DNA from: CAVVSD01 sp963757125 | GTDB taxonomy: Bacteria; Actinomycetota; Thermoleophilia; Solirubrobacterales; Solirubrobacteraceae | Reading direction: 5' to 3' | Assembly: GCA_963757125.1 (NCBI GenBank) | Contig: CAVWQP010000006.1 | Span: forward strand, 310,001-374,000 | DNA: 64,000 nucleotides | Shown: positions 51,816-60,160 of the stretch, in pieces | Position numbering within the stretch: the first letter of the stretch is position 1 | How the letters are laid out: each line of letters opens with the position of its first letter | Notes under the pieces: generated by a model | The model's input: only the letters and a program-made list of their open reading frames with translations | Told to the model about the DNA's origin: nothing | Database searches by the model: none | Program-made: the position numbers and the translations under genes

Positions 51816-53245
51816 ACGGCGGCGGTGAGGACGTCCGCGCTCTGGACGTCCTCCCACGCCAGCCGCATGCGCCGCACCGCCTCCTGGAGCAGGTGCGGCT
51901 CCGCCGGGAAGCACAGGCGGACGTGATCGAGGAAGAGGTCGTCGGGCGCGGTGTTCGAGCCCGTCGCGATCGCCACGCCGCGGCGGGCGGCGGCGGCGCA
52001 CATCTCGTCGGCGACGGGCAGCGGCAGCTTCACCCACAGCGACCAGCCGCCCTTGGGCTCCTCGAACTCCCACTCGGGGATCTCGTCGCGCAGCGCCTCG
52101 GCCAGGACCTCGTAGCGCTCCCGGGCCTGCACGCGGCGGGCGACCGCCGCGTCGTCGTAGCCCGGCAGCGCGCGCAGCACCGCGACCTGGTCGAGCATGC
52201 CGCTGCCGAGATCCTGCGCCGCCTTGAGCCTGCCGAGCCGGAGTACGAGCCCGGGGTCAGCTCGCAGCCAGCCGGTGCGCAGCCCGCCCCACAGCACCTT
52301 GGAGAACGAGCCCAGCGCGACGACGCGGTCCGGTGCCATGGAGACGAGCGACGGCGGGGCGGGGGCGTCGAAGACGAGGTCGGCCGGCGTCTGGTCCTCC
52401 ACGACGAGCACGTCGTGCTCCGCGCACGTCGCGAGGATCTCGCGCCGGCGGTGCTCGTGGACGATCGCGCCCGTCGGATACGCGCAGGTCGGGACGAGGA
52501 AGACGAGCGCCGCGCCGGGGCCGCCCAGCGCCCTGGCGAGGTCGTCGGGCCGCGGGCCCGCGTGGTCGCGGCGGACGGCGACGACGACGGCCCCCGCGCG
52601 TGAGAACAGCTCCATCGCGCCCGGGTAGGTCGGGGCCTCGACGACGACGCGGTCGCCGCGGCGGACGAGCGCCGTGGTCACGAGCTGGATCGCGCCCTGC
52701 GAGCCGGTCGTCACGACGACCTGGCGGTCCGTCGTCGGCGTGCCGGAGGCCGTCAGCCGGTCCGCGATCGCCGAGCGCAGCCCGGGGAGGCCCATGGGCG
52801 CGTAGCCGCGCACCGGGGCGCCGGCGGTGATCGCGTCGGTCGCGCTCCCGGCCAGCGGCGCGGAGTGCTCGTCGTACCAGGGGGCGCCGAACGACAGGTC
52901 GATGAGGCCGTCGTCGTCCTGCACCGCGCGGCCGAAGAGCGAGGCGCGCAGCGTCCGCGCGCCGCTCGGCGCGACGCCGGTCGTCAGTCGCGTCCCGCTG
53001 CCCTGGCGGCGCTCGACGACGCCGCGCTCGGACAGCTCGGCGTACGCGGCGACGACGGTGCCCCGGCCGATCTGGGCGAGGGTCGCGAGCGCGCGCTCGG
53101 GCGGCAGGCGCGTGCCGTCCTCGAGCTCCTCGCGGTGGACGGTCTCCTGGATCGCGTCGGCGAGGGCGAGGTAGCGGGGGCCGCGACGCGACTCCCAACC
53201 TGCCATCAGGTTCAACAGGTGCTCTGCGGTCAGCGATTGGCTCAT
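51812..53245 (-). CDS. MocR-type GntR/aminotransferase-fold transcriptional regulator
   Basis: A 477-residue MocR protein. The N-terminal GntR winged helix reads LADAIQETVHREELEDGTRL, PPERALATLAQIGRGTVVAA and YAELSERGVVERRQGSGTRL. The aminotransferase-fold domain has VVTTGSQGAIQLVTTALVRR, DRVVVEAPTYPGAMELFSRA and the PLP Lys in ALGSFSKVLWGGLRTGWLRA. Such regulators respond to PLP or amino-compound ligands. It is divergent from a short GNAT-like gene with 46 bases between starts, and a dyad overlaps that gene's start, so it likely regulates it. Confidence 0.92.
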   Translation of the reverse strand: MSQSLTAEHLLNLMAGWESRRGPRYLALADAIQETVHREELEDGTRLPPERALATLAQIGRGTVVAAYAELSERGVVERRQGSGTRLTTGVAPSGARTLRASLFGRAVQDDDGLIDLSFGAPWYDEHSAPLAGSATDAITAGAPVRGYAPMGLPGLRSAIADRLTASGTPTTDRQVVVTTGSQGAIQLVTTALVRRGDRVVVEAPTYPGAMELFSRAGAVVVAVRRDHAGPRPDDLARALGGPGAALVFLVPTCAYPTGAIVHEHRRREILATCAEHDVLVVEDQTPADLVFDAPAPPSLVSMAPDRVVALGSFSKVLWGGLRTGWLRADPGLVLRLGRLKAAQDLGSGMLDQVAVLRALPGYDDAAVARRVQARERYEVLAEALRDEIPEWEFEEPKGGWSLWVKLPLPVADEMCAAAARRGVAIATGSNTAPDDLFLDHVRLCFPAEPHLLQEAVRRMRLAWEDVQSADVLTAAV

Positions 53246-53271
53246 GGATTGGCTCTAGTCGGCACCAAAGG

Positions 53272-53294
53272 CATGGGTAAAGATGCCACCCATG
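53272..53294. promoter_or_regulatory. Inverted repeat at the MocR / GNAT-like divergent promoter
   Basis: CATGGGT-N9-ACCCATG spans 53272-53294 and ends on the ATG of the small downstream gene. It lies in an AT-richer gap with an outer TGGCTC/GAGCCA pair at about 53250 and 53294. MocR regulators usually bind paired repeats between divergent genes. Binding here is inferred. Confidence 0.45.
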
Positions 53295-53675
53295 AGCCAT
53301 TCACGCAACATCTGGTCGCGGAAGCTCGCTCCGGTGGCAACCACCGGTGCCTGGCCGGAGACCGTCACCATCCGTCGCGCGAACGCCGACGACACGCAGG
53401 CCCTGGCCAAGCTGGCCGCCCTCGACTCCCACCCGCAGCTGTCGGGCGACGTGATCGTCGCCGAGGTCACCGGCGAGATCTGGGCCGCCGCCGAGGTCCA
53501 CGGCTCCTGGGTCCTCGCCGACCCGTTCCGCCCCAGCGGGGAGCTCGCGCTCACCGTCGCGCAGCGCGCGGGCGACATCCGCGTCGCCGCGAAGCGCGCC
53601 GCCCGCCGCGAGGAGCGCCGGGCGCGCGCCGCCGCGAAGGCGTCCAAGGCAGCCAAGGCCGCCGTAGCCGCCTGA
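53292..53675 (+). CDS. Short GNAT-like N-terminal domain protein with basic tail
   Basis: A 127-residue protein (130 from ATG 53283). TVTIRRANADDTQALAKLAA, then SGDVIVAEVTGEIWAAAEVH and DPFRPSGELA match the first half of a GNAT acetyltransferase: strand, helices, strands. The acetyl-CoA loop (Q/RxxGxG/A) is absent. The last 40 residues are Ala/Arg/Lys-rich (KRAARREERRARAAAKASKA). It probably does not acetylate; a nucleic-acid-binding or sensor role is possible. Divergent from MocR. Confidence 0.65.
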   Translation: MSHSRNIWSRKLAPVATTGAWPETVTIRRANADDTQALAKLAALDSHPQLSGDVIVAEVTGEIWAAAEVHGSWVLADPFRPSGELALTVAQRAGDIRVAAKRAARREERRARAAAKASKAAKAAVAA

Positions 53676-53679
53676 GGTC

Positions 53680-54906
53680 CTAGAAGGGCATCTCCGGGGT
53701 GAGCCCGAGCCGGAGGCGCCCGACGTTCTCCCACGTCCGCTCCGACTGGAGCGTGATGTGGGTCCGGACCATGTTGATGTCGCGGAAGTAGCGCTCGATC
53801 CGCTGGCCGCGGTTCGAGGCGCTCGAGCCGCTCGTGCGGAAGACGAGGTCCACGACCTTCGTCGCGAGCTCGATGATCTGCTGCTCGACGAGGATGAGCC
53901 GGCGGTCGTCCTCGTCGGTGGCGGCGACGCCCGTCTCGGCCGCGCGCTCGGCGTGGTCCGTCCAGAGCCGTGCGACGTGGTGCAGCGCGGCCTCGGCGGT
54001 GTCGAGGTACGCGGTCGCCTCGCCCAGGAGGCGCTGGAACACGCCGACCTCGGACCGCAGCGGCGACATCGGGCCCCACTGGTGCTTCGTCGTGAGGATC
54101 TCCATGTAGGCGTCGACCGCCGCGTGGGCGATGCCGACGCACACGGCGGCGGGCTCGGAGATCAGCAGCGACGCGAGCGGACCGCGGAACATGGGGTTCG
54201 CGTGGACGTCGCGGCCGGGGAGCTCGACGACGGGCCGGAACGGGTTGGGCGACGGGACGGTGTGGCGCTCGGGCACGAACAGGTCCTGCACCACGACGCG
54301 GCGCGAGCCGGTGCCGCGCATCCCGAGCGTGTCCCAGTTGTCGATGATCTCGAACTGGTCGCGGCGGAAGCAGACCCACCGGGTGTCGATCTCACCCGAC
54401 GGCTCGGTCACGATGGCGCCGCCGATGAAGTGGGTCGCGACGTCGCAGCCGGACGAGTAGTCCCACCAGCCGGACACGCGGTAGCCACCGTCGACGCGCT
54501 TGGCCGGGGCGGGGAGGGCGGAGAGCGGGCAGCGGAAGTCCCCGTCGCCGAAGAGCTCGATCTGGCCCAGCTCCTCGAAGTTCCCGACGATCAGGTTGTG
54601 CGCGGCGGTGAGACCGAACACCCAGCCGCTGGACGGGCAGCCCCGTGACAGCTCCATCGTGATGCGCAGGAACGTGTCGAGGTCGAACTCGTAGCCGCCG
54701 AAGCGCCGCGGCTGCACCGTGCGCCAGAACCCCGCGTCGATGTAGTCGCGCAGCGTGGAGTCCGGGAGCCGCCCGAGGCCGTCGCATTCGTCCTGGCGCT
54801 CGCGGAGCACGTCGCGCAGCGCCGCCGCCCTGGCCACCAGCTCGTCCGGCGTGAGTTCGGGATCCGGCGGCTCGAAGCTCCGCGTGCCGGGGTCCTGGAC
54901 GGTCAT
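53680..54906 (-). CDS. Acyl-CoA-dehydrogenase-fold flavin monooxygenase (group D, HsaA-like)
   Basis: A 408-residue protein with the same plan as 38552-39814. LRDYIDAGFWRTVQPRRFGG opens the N-terminal domain, then LSRGCPSSGWVFGLTAAHNL, the beta-domain GGYRVSGWWDYSSGCDVATH, and the late RTSGSSASNRGQRIERYFRD with INMVRTHITLQ. The GCPS and YSSG loops are those of reduced-flavin-dependent hydroxylases (HsaA, HpaB, Hpx-type). Start ATG 54906 has a strong GGAGGAG site. No flavin reductase is adjacent. Substrate unknown. Confidence 0.82.
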   Translation of the reverse strand: MTVQDPGTRSFEPPDPELTPDELVARAAALRDVLRERQDECDGLGRLPDSTLRDYIDAGFWRTVQPRRFGGYEFDLDTFLRITMELSRGCPSSGWVFGLTAAHNLIVGNFEELGQIELFGDGDFRCPLSALPAPAKRVDGGYRVSGWWDYSSGCDVATHFIGGAIVTEPSGEIDTRWVCFRRDQFEIIDNWDTLGMRGTGSRRVVVQDLFVPERHTVPSPNPFRPVVELPGRDVHANPMFRGPLASLLISEPAAVCVGIAHAAVDAYMEILTTKHQWGPMSPLRSEVGVFQRLLGEATAYLDTAEAALHHVARLWTDHAERAAETGVAATDEDDRRLILVEQQIIELATKVVDLVFRTSGSSASNRGQRIERYFRDINMVRTHITLQSERTWENVGRLRLGLTPEMPF

Positions 54907-54973
54907 GCGCTCTCCTCCCAAGATGGCGTCCGACGATCCTAGACGCGCGACGGGGCCGGTGTACGATGCCGCC

Positions 54974-55441
54974 GTGAGCCGGTCGCACAGCGCCGCTCCG
55001 CCCGTCCCCGCGACGGACCTCGACGAGGCCCTCGCCGTCCTCCGCGGTTCCGGGCTGCGGGTCTCCGCCGCGAGGCGGATCGTGCTCGAGGCGATGTTCC
55101 AGGCCGGCGAGCCGCTCACCGCGGAGCGGGTCGCGAGCGGCCTCGACGGGCGCCTGCCGTCGTCGGACCTCGCGTCCGTCTACCGCAACCTGGAGACGCT
55201 GGAGGAGGTCGGCCTCGTCCGCCACGTCCACCTGGGCCACGGGCCCGGGCTCTACGCGCTGACGCGCGACGGCGCGCGCGAGCACCTCCTCTGCGACCGC
55301 TGCGGCAAGGTCATGTCCGTCGACCCCAGCCGGCTCGACGCGGTCCGCGACCTCATCCGGGCGGAGACGGGCTTCGCCGCGAACTTCACGCACTTCCCGA
55401 TCGCAGGGCTCTGCCCGGAGTGCGCCGATGCACAGCCCTGA
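54974..55441 (+). CDS. Fur-family transcriptional regulator (Fur/Zur/PerR group)
   Basis: A 155-residue metalloregulator starting at GTG 54974. The DNA-binding part reads LAVLRGSGLRVSAARRIVLE, then LASVYRNLETLEEVGLVRHV. The dimerisation part has the structural zinc sites CDRCG and CPECA (CxxC twice) and a HVHLGHGPGLYAL / REHLLCD region carrying the regulatory His. The family senses Fe, Zn, Ni or peroxide. Zur proteins usually have a His-rich HHH loop, which is not evident here. No neighbouring metal transporter; the nearest candidate targets are the iron importer and copper operon several kilobases away. Confidence 0.9.
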   Translation: MSRSHSAAPPVPATDLDEALAVLRGSGLRVSAARRIVLEAMFQAGEPLTAERVASGLDGRLPSSDLASVYRNLETLEEVGLVRHVHLGHGPGLYALTRDGAREHLLCDRCGKVMSVDPSRLDAVRDLIRAETGFAANFTHFPIAGLCPECADAQP

Positions 55442-55462
55442 CGGGGCCGCTCGCGTCGTCCG

Positions 55463-56497
55463 TTGACCGAGCGGGTCCTCACGTCCCGCGAGCTGAACCG
55501 CGCGGTCCTCGCGCGCCAGCGGCTGCTCGAGCCCAGCCGCGAGCCGATCTCGCGGGTGCTCGAGCGGATGGGCGGTCTGCAGGCGCAGTACGCGCCGTCG
55601 ATGTACATCGGGCTCTGGTCGCGGACGGAGGGGCTGCAGCGCGACGCCCTCACCCGGGCGCTGGAGCGCAGGACGGTGGTCCAGGGGACGCTCCTGCGGT
55701 CGACGATCCACCTCGTCTCCCGCCGCGACTGGTGGCCGTTCGCCGTCGCCGTCCGGGAGGCACGGCGGGCGTGGTGGCTGCGGAGCCGGCGCGGCGCGTT
55801 CTCGGAGGCCGAGATGGAGCGCGCGGCCGCGCGGCTGCGGGACCGCCTCGGCGACGACCCGATGCCGCGCAAGGCGATCGTGGAGGTCGTCGGCAAGGAG
55901 CGCTTCGAGGGGATCGGCCTCTGGGTCGACCTCGTCCGCGCGCCGCCGTCGGGGACGTGGGAGCGCCGCAGGGCGGATCTGTTCGCCGACGCGGAGCGCT
56001 GGGCCGGGCCGTGCGATGCGCAGAGGGAGGCCTCGGTCGAGCTGCTCGCGCGTCGCTACCTCGGCGCGTTCGGGCCGGCGACCGCCGCCGAGTTCGCCGA
56101 CTGGGCCGGGCTTCCGCCCGCGGTCGCGCGGGCGGTCGTCGAGCGCGTCGGGACGCGGCGCTTCCGGGCCGAGGACGGCGCCGAGCTCCTCGATCTGCCG
56201 CGTGCACCGCTGCCCGACCCGGATCTGCCGGCGCCGGTCCGGTTCCTGCCGACCTGGGACGCGACCCTGCTCGCGCACGCCCGGCGGGCGCTGATCATCC
56301 GGGAGGACGACCGGCCCCGCATCTTCACGACGAAGGCCCCGCAGTCGTTCCCGACCTTCCTCGTCGACGGCCAGGTCGCGGGAACCTGGCGTCACGAGGA
56401 CGGGCGCATCGCGCTCGCGCCGTTCCGGCGTCTCGACGCCGCCGACCGCCGCGCCCTCGAGGAGGAGGGCGAGCGGCTCGCGGCCTTCCACGCCTAG
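55463..56497 (+). CDS. Winged-helix DNA-binding domain protein (HTH_42/YcaQ-AlkX family)
   Basis: A 344-residue protein of the HTH_42 family. It opens LTSRELNRAVLARQRLLEPS, then VLERMGGLQAQYAPSMYIGL and GTLLRSTIHLVSRRDWWPFA, the standard pattern; late blocks are PVRFLPTWDATLLAHARRAL and FPTFLVDGQVAGTWRHEDGR. Relatives YcaQ and AlkX are linked to DNA-crosslink or alkylation repair, but actinobacterial paralogues are numerous and mostly uncharacterised. TTG start at 55463; no alternative ATG before the conserved region. Confidence 0.85.
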   Translation: MTERVLTSRELNRAVLARQRLLEPSREPISRVLERMGGLQAQYAPSMYIGLWSRTEGLQRDALTRALERRTVVQGTLLRSTIHLVSRRDWWPFAVAVREARRAWWLRSRRGAFSEAEMERAAARLRDRLGDDPMPRKAIVEVVGKERFEGIGLWVDLVRAPPSGTWERRRADLFADAERWAGPCDAQREASVELLARRYLGAFGPATAAEFADWAGLPPAVARAVVERVGTRRFRAEDGAELLDLPRAPLPDPDLPAPVRFLPTWDATLLAHARRALIIREDDRPRIFTTKAPQSFPTFLVDGQVAGTWRHEDGRIALAPFRRLDAADRRALEEEGERLAAFHA

Positions 56498-56519
56498 CGG
56501 CCCGGCCTCCGTCAGCTCG

Positions 56520-58332
56520 TCGACGCAGCCGTGCGATCTGCGCTTCGGTGTGCGGCAGCTCGGCCAGCGGCGGGACCGACACGTCGTCCGCGGGACGCCG
56601 GAGCGCAGGTCGTCCGCGAGCTCTCGGACCGCGGTGTCGAGCGCGGCCAGGCGCTCCTCGGCGAGCACGACGCGGCCGACGCGCGCCGACAGCGCGAGGT
56701 AGGCGAGTCGCTGGATCGCCACCGTGGTCGGCCAGCGGCGGTCGGCGTGGGGATCGCGTTGACCCGCGTCGCCGAGGGCGTCGCGCTGCACGGCCCGCAT
56801 GGTCACGAGCGCGGTGCGCAGATCGCGCCGCAGCGCGGTGCAGCGCCGGTCCCGGCCCGGCACCGGGGCGGTAGCTCGCCTGCAGGAGGTCGCCGACCCG
56901 GTCGATCGCCGCTGCCTGGGCCGCGGGTAGCCGGTTGCGCGCCGCGCCCGGCCAGAGCAGGACCCCAGCCAACACGCCGACCGCGCACCCGATGACGGTG
57001 TCGATCAGGCGGGCGCCTGCGAGCGCGGCGCCCGAGGCCGTCGCGCCGGCGAGATGGATGAGCAGCAGCGGCAACGACGTGAGGAACACGACCGCGATGC
57101 CGTAGTGCATGCCGACCAGCAGCTCGGCGATCGTCTGCAGCGCGACGATCGCCGCGATCGTGAGTCGCGGTGCCGGGGTCGAGCGCGAGGACGCCGGCGG
57201 CGAGCAGGACGCCGAGCCCGGTGCCTGCGGCGCGCTGCGCCGCGCGCCGGCGCACGAGCGTGACGTTCGTGGCCTGCAGGACGGCGGCGGCGGTCAGGCC
57301 GACCCAGTAGCCGTGCTCGAGGCCGATGAGCCGCCCGATCGCGACGCCCGCCGCGAGTGCGATGCCGATGCGTGCCGCTGCGACCGGCGCGAGGGAGGAT
57401 CGCCCGCCGGCCGCGCGCAGCGCCTCCCAGCCCATGCGCCTCCGCGCCCACGGCTCGGTCGTCGCCCTGGCCCGCGCGGTGCGCGGCGGCCTCGCGCACG
57501 GCTCGCGCGAGCCTGCCGAGCGGGCTGTCGCGATCGAGCGCCGGCGTCGTCCGGCACTCTGGCGCGCGGCCGGCGCCGAGGTCGCGGACGGCCGCGGACC
57601 ATCCCGGCGGCGGCCGTCGTCCCTGGACCTCGTGGGCGATGGCTGCCTCGAGGAGCGCCTCGGCGGCGACCGCGCGGTCGCGCAGCGTGCGACGCCGGCG
57701 CGCTCGGCGCCGCCGCTGTGGCGGACGGCGCTGTGCGCGGTGCGGACCGCGAGCACGGCGTCGTGCTCGCGCTGCGGGGCGTCCGCCGTGCCGATCGCGT
57801 CGAGCAGCCCGGCGACCGCGTCGTACGCGCGCGCGACGGCCAGCTCCTCCGGCCGGGTCCGCCACGTGATCGCGCCCGCCATCGACACGAGCCACGCGAA
57901 CGCTGCGCCGCCGGCGACCCACAGCACGCGCTCGCCGGCCGGCGACGGCGGCATGCCCGTCGCCAGCAGGTAGGCCAGCGCCACGAAGTACGCGCGCGGC
58001 GGCGGCAGCTCGTAGGCCAGCGCAACGTAGGCCGCGGCCGCCACCAGCACGCCACCGACGATCGCGGCGAGCGCGTCGGATCCGGCCGCCCACGTCCCGA
58101 GTGCGACCGCCAGCGTGAGTGCGGCGCCCGTCCCCGCGACGACGCGCGCCCGCCGCCGGTAGGGCTCATCCCAGGCGGAGAAGCCGGCGAACGCGCCCAC
58201 CGACGCGACGACGCCGAGGTCCAGCCGCCCCGCCGCCCAGCCCGCCAGGAGCGGCACGAGCACGCTGACGCCGGCACGCAGCGCCCGCCCGCGAGCGGCG
58301 CGCATCCCACGCAGCACATCCGCCGGCCGCAC
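56520..58332 (-). pseudogene. FUSC-family membrane protein, broken by at least five frame changes
   Basis: Starting near GTG 58332, successive frames spell one FUSC/aromatic-acid-exporter-like protein of about 600 residues. First SVLVPLLAGWAAGRLDLGVV with several helices, to about 57715; then AEALLEAAIAHEVQGRRPPP in a second frame; back to the first frame for RIGIALAAGVAIGRLIGLEH, then GYWVGLTAAAVLQATNVTLV; a third frame for MHYGIAVVFLTSLPLLLIHL; then LAYLALSARVGRVVLAEERL, and PPLAELPHTEAQIARL in yet another. The density of breaks (about one per 300 bases) is far above that of neighbouring genes, so decay is more likely than for the single-break genes, although locally poor sequence could do the same. 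Confidence 0.7.
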
Positions 58333-58345
58333 CGCGGCGTCCTCG

Positions 58346-58891
58346 CTAGCCGCCCACGAACGACCGGATCGGGTCCTTGCCGTCCCACGCCAGCGAGGCG
58401 GCGTAGAACCGCGTGAACACCTGGTCGGTGAGGTCGTCGAGCTCGATGAGCTCCACGTAGCCGGGCAGCTCTGCGGTCGTGTCGACGTACGCGACCCGGC
58501 CGCCGGTCGGGACCTTCGCCTCGAAGACGAGGTCGTGACCGGCGTCGAGATGGCGCTGGAGATCGGTGTCGTAGTCCACCGACCCGACCCCGAAGTGGTG
58601 GAAGCCGTAGCCGTGCTGCTCGATCCACTCCCGGTACACCGACGGCTCGTCGTCGTGCGGCTGGATGAGCTCGATCGTCATGTGCCCGGCGTAGGCCATG
58701 GCCAGGGCGACGTCCGACTCGGCGGGACCGCCGCGGTAGCTCGGCTCGACGCCCTTGAAGCTCGGCAGCAGGAACCACGGTCCGACCTTGAGCTCGTCGA
58801 CCCACGTGCGCATCGCGGCATCGATGTCCTCGACGACGTACGCCATCTGCATGATCCCCGTCTGCGGCTGGCCGAAGCCCAAGAGCGCCAT
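58346..58891 (-). CDS. VOC/glyoxalase-family protein
   Basis: A 181-residue vicinal-oxygen-chelate protein with two beta-alpha-beta-beta-beta modules. MQMAYVVEDIDAAMRTWVDE starts the first, GHMTIELIQPHDDEPSVYRE ends it with the Glu metal ligand (IELIQ), and YGFHHFGVGSVDYDTDLQRH starts the second with the His ligand. YVELIEL holds the last Glu. The family includes methylmalonyl-CoA epimerases, lyases and dioxygenases; the pattern ...HH.G...D.D resembles those of steroid and aromatic degradation clusters. Start ATG 58891, divergent from the MDR reductase. Confidence 0.85.
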   Translation of the reverse strand: MALLGFGQPQTGIMQMAYVVEDIDAAMRTWVDELKVGPWFLLPSFKGVEPSYRGGPAESDVALAMAYAGHMTIELIQPHDDEPSVYREWIEQHGYGFHHFGVGSVDYDTDLQRHLDAGHDLVFEAKVPTGGRVAYVDTTAELPGYVELIELDDLTDQVFTRFYAASLAWDGKDPIRSFVGG

Positions 58892-58945
58892 TCCGTCTCC
58901 TCCGTGGTCCGTCTCGGTTGACGGCCGCGAGCCTATGGTGGAGCC

Positions 58946-59938
58946 ATGCCGCAGCGCACCCGAGAGATCCACCTCGCCGCACGCCCCGAGGGCGAGCCGA
59001 AGCCGTCCGACTTCGACCTCGTCGAGACCGACCTGCCCGACCCCGGCGACGGCGAGCTGCTCGTCCGCACGACGTGGATGTCGGTCGACCCGTACATGCG
59101 CGGGCGTATGCGCGACGCGAAGAGCTACGTCGAGCCGTTCCGGGTCGGCGCGCCGCTGGAGGGCGGGGCGATCGGAGAGGTCCTCGCGTCGGGCGATCCG
59201 CGCTTTGCCGAGGGCGACCTCGTGCGCCACTTCGCCGGCTGGCGCGAGCACGCGATCCTCGGCCCGGGCGCGGCCGAGCCCTTCGACACCGGCGCCGCCC
59301 CGGTGCACTACGCGCTCGGCGCGCTCGGGATGCCGGGCCTCACGGCCTACGCGGGGCTGCATCTCGCCGACCTGCGCGAGGGCGACGTCGTCTTCGTGTC
59401 GGGCGCCGCGGGTGCGGTCGGCTCGATGGCGGCCCAGCTGGCCAAGCACCGCGGCCACACCGTCATCGGCAGTGCGGGGTCGCCGGAGAAGGTCGAGCTG
59501 CTCGTGGGCGAGATGGGCCTGGACGCCGCGTTCGACTACCACGACGGCCCGGTGGCCGAGCTGCTGGAGCAGGCCGCGCCCGACGGCATCGACGTCTACT
59601 TCGACAACGTCGGCGCCGAGCACCTCGAGGCGGCGATCGGCGCGATGCGACTGCACGGGCGCATCGCGATGTGCGGCTCGATCGCGGGCTACAACACCCC
59701 GCAGCCGGGCCCGCGGAACATCTCGCTGACGGTGGGCAAGCGCCTGACGATCCGCGGCTTCCTGGTCCGCGACCACGAGGACCTGCAGGAGGCGTTCGTC
59801 CGCGAGGTCGCGCCGCTGGTGGCCGACGGGTCGATCGTCGTGCGCGAGACGATCGTCGAGGGGCTGGAGAACGCGCCGCAGGCCTTCATCGACCTGCTGC
59901 GTGGCGGCAACACGGGGAAGATGCTGGTGAAGCTCTAG
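58946..59938 (+). CDS. NADP-dependent medium-chain reductase (CurA / leukotriene B4 dehydrogenase-like)
   Basis: A 330-residue zinc-independent MDR enzyme. ELLVRTTWMSVDPYMRGRMR near the start is diagnostic for the prostaglandin reductase/CurA group; YALGALGMPGLTAYAGLHLA and the cofactor loop VFVSGAAGAVGSMAAQLAKH follow, with VYFDNVGAEHLEAAIGAMRL and GRIAMCGSIAGYN later. It reduces alpha,beta-unsaturated ketones with NADPH. Start ATG 58946; 54 bases separate it from the divergent VOC gene. Confidence 0.92.
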   Translation: MPQRTREIHLAARPEGEPKPSDFDLVETDLPDPGDGELLVRTTWMSVDPYMRGRMRDAKSYVEPFRVGAPLEGGAIGEVLASGDPRFAEGDLVRHFAGWREHAILGPGAAEPFDTGAAPVHYALGALGMPGLTAYAGLHLADLREGDVVFVSGAAGAVGSMAAQLAKHRGHTVIGSAGSPEKVELLVGEMGLDAAFDYHDGPVAELLEQAAPDGIDVYFDNVGAEHLEAAIGAMRLHGRIAMCGSIAGYNTPQPGPRNISLTVGKRLTIRGFLVRDHEDLQEAFVREVAPLVADGSIVVRETIVEGLENAPQAFIDLLRGGNTGKMLVKL

Positions 59939-60160
59939 CCCGTTCCGGACTGCCCATCGAGGGCGGATGGAGGTGGGCGGTGGCCACGAGTGCTGAGTTG
60001 TTCACGCCATGCGTGCACGAGTCAGCAACGATCGGGTGAACCCGACCAATCGTCGGCGCGCCGTTGCGCATCTCGGCGAGTCCACACGCGCTGGCACCCC
60101 AGCCACTGCCTGACCCTCCTCGGTGAGCCGTTCGTGCATCGCGGCGTACCGCCGAACCGA
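59939..60160. other. Convergent intergenic region with a 14-base palindrome
   Basis: A 222-base gap between two convergent genes, slightly less GC-rich than its surroundings and without a supportable gene. It holds the perfect dyad TCGGGTGAACCCGA (60032-60045). No T tract follows on either strand, so it is not a typical intrinsic terminator; no tRNA or repeat was recognised. Confidence 0.4.

Noticed and set aside
59939..60160. Possible attachment site or tRNA remnant in the convergent gap
   Set aside because: Only a 14-base palindrome was found; there is no integrase, direct repeat or tRNA-like cloverleaf nearby.
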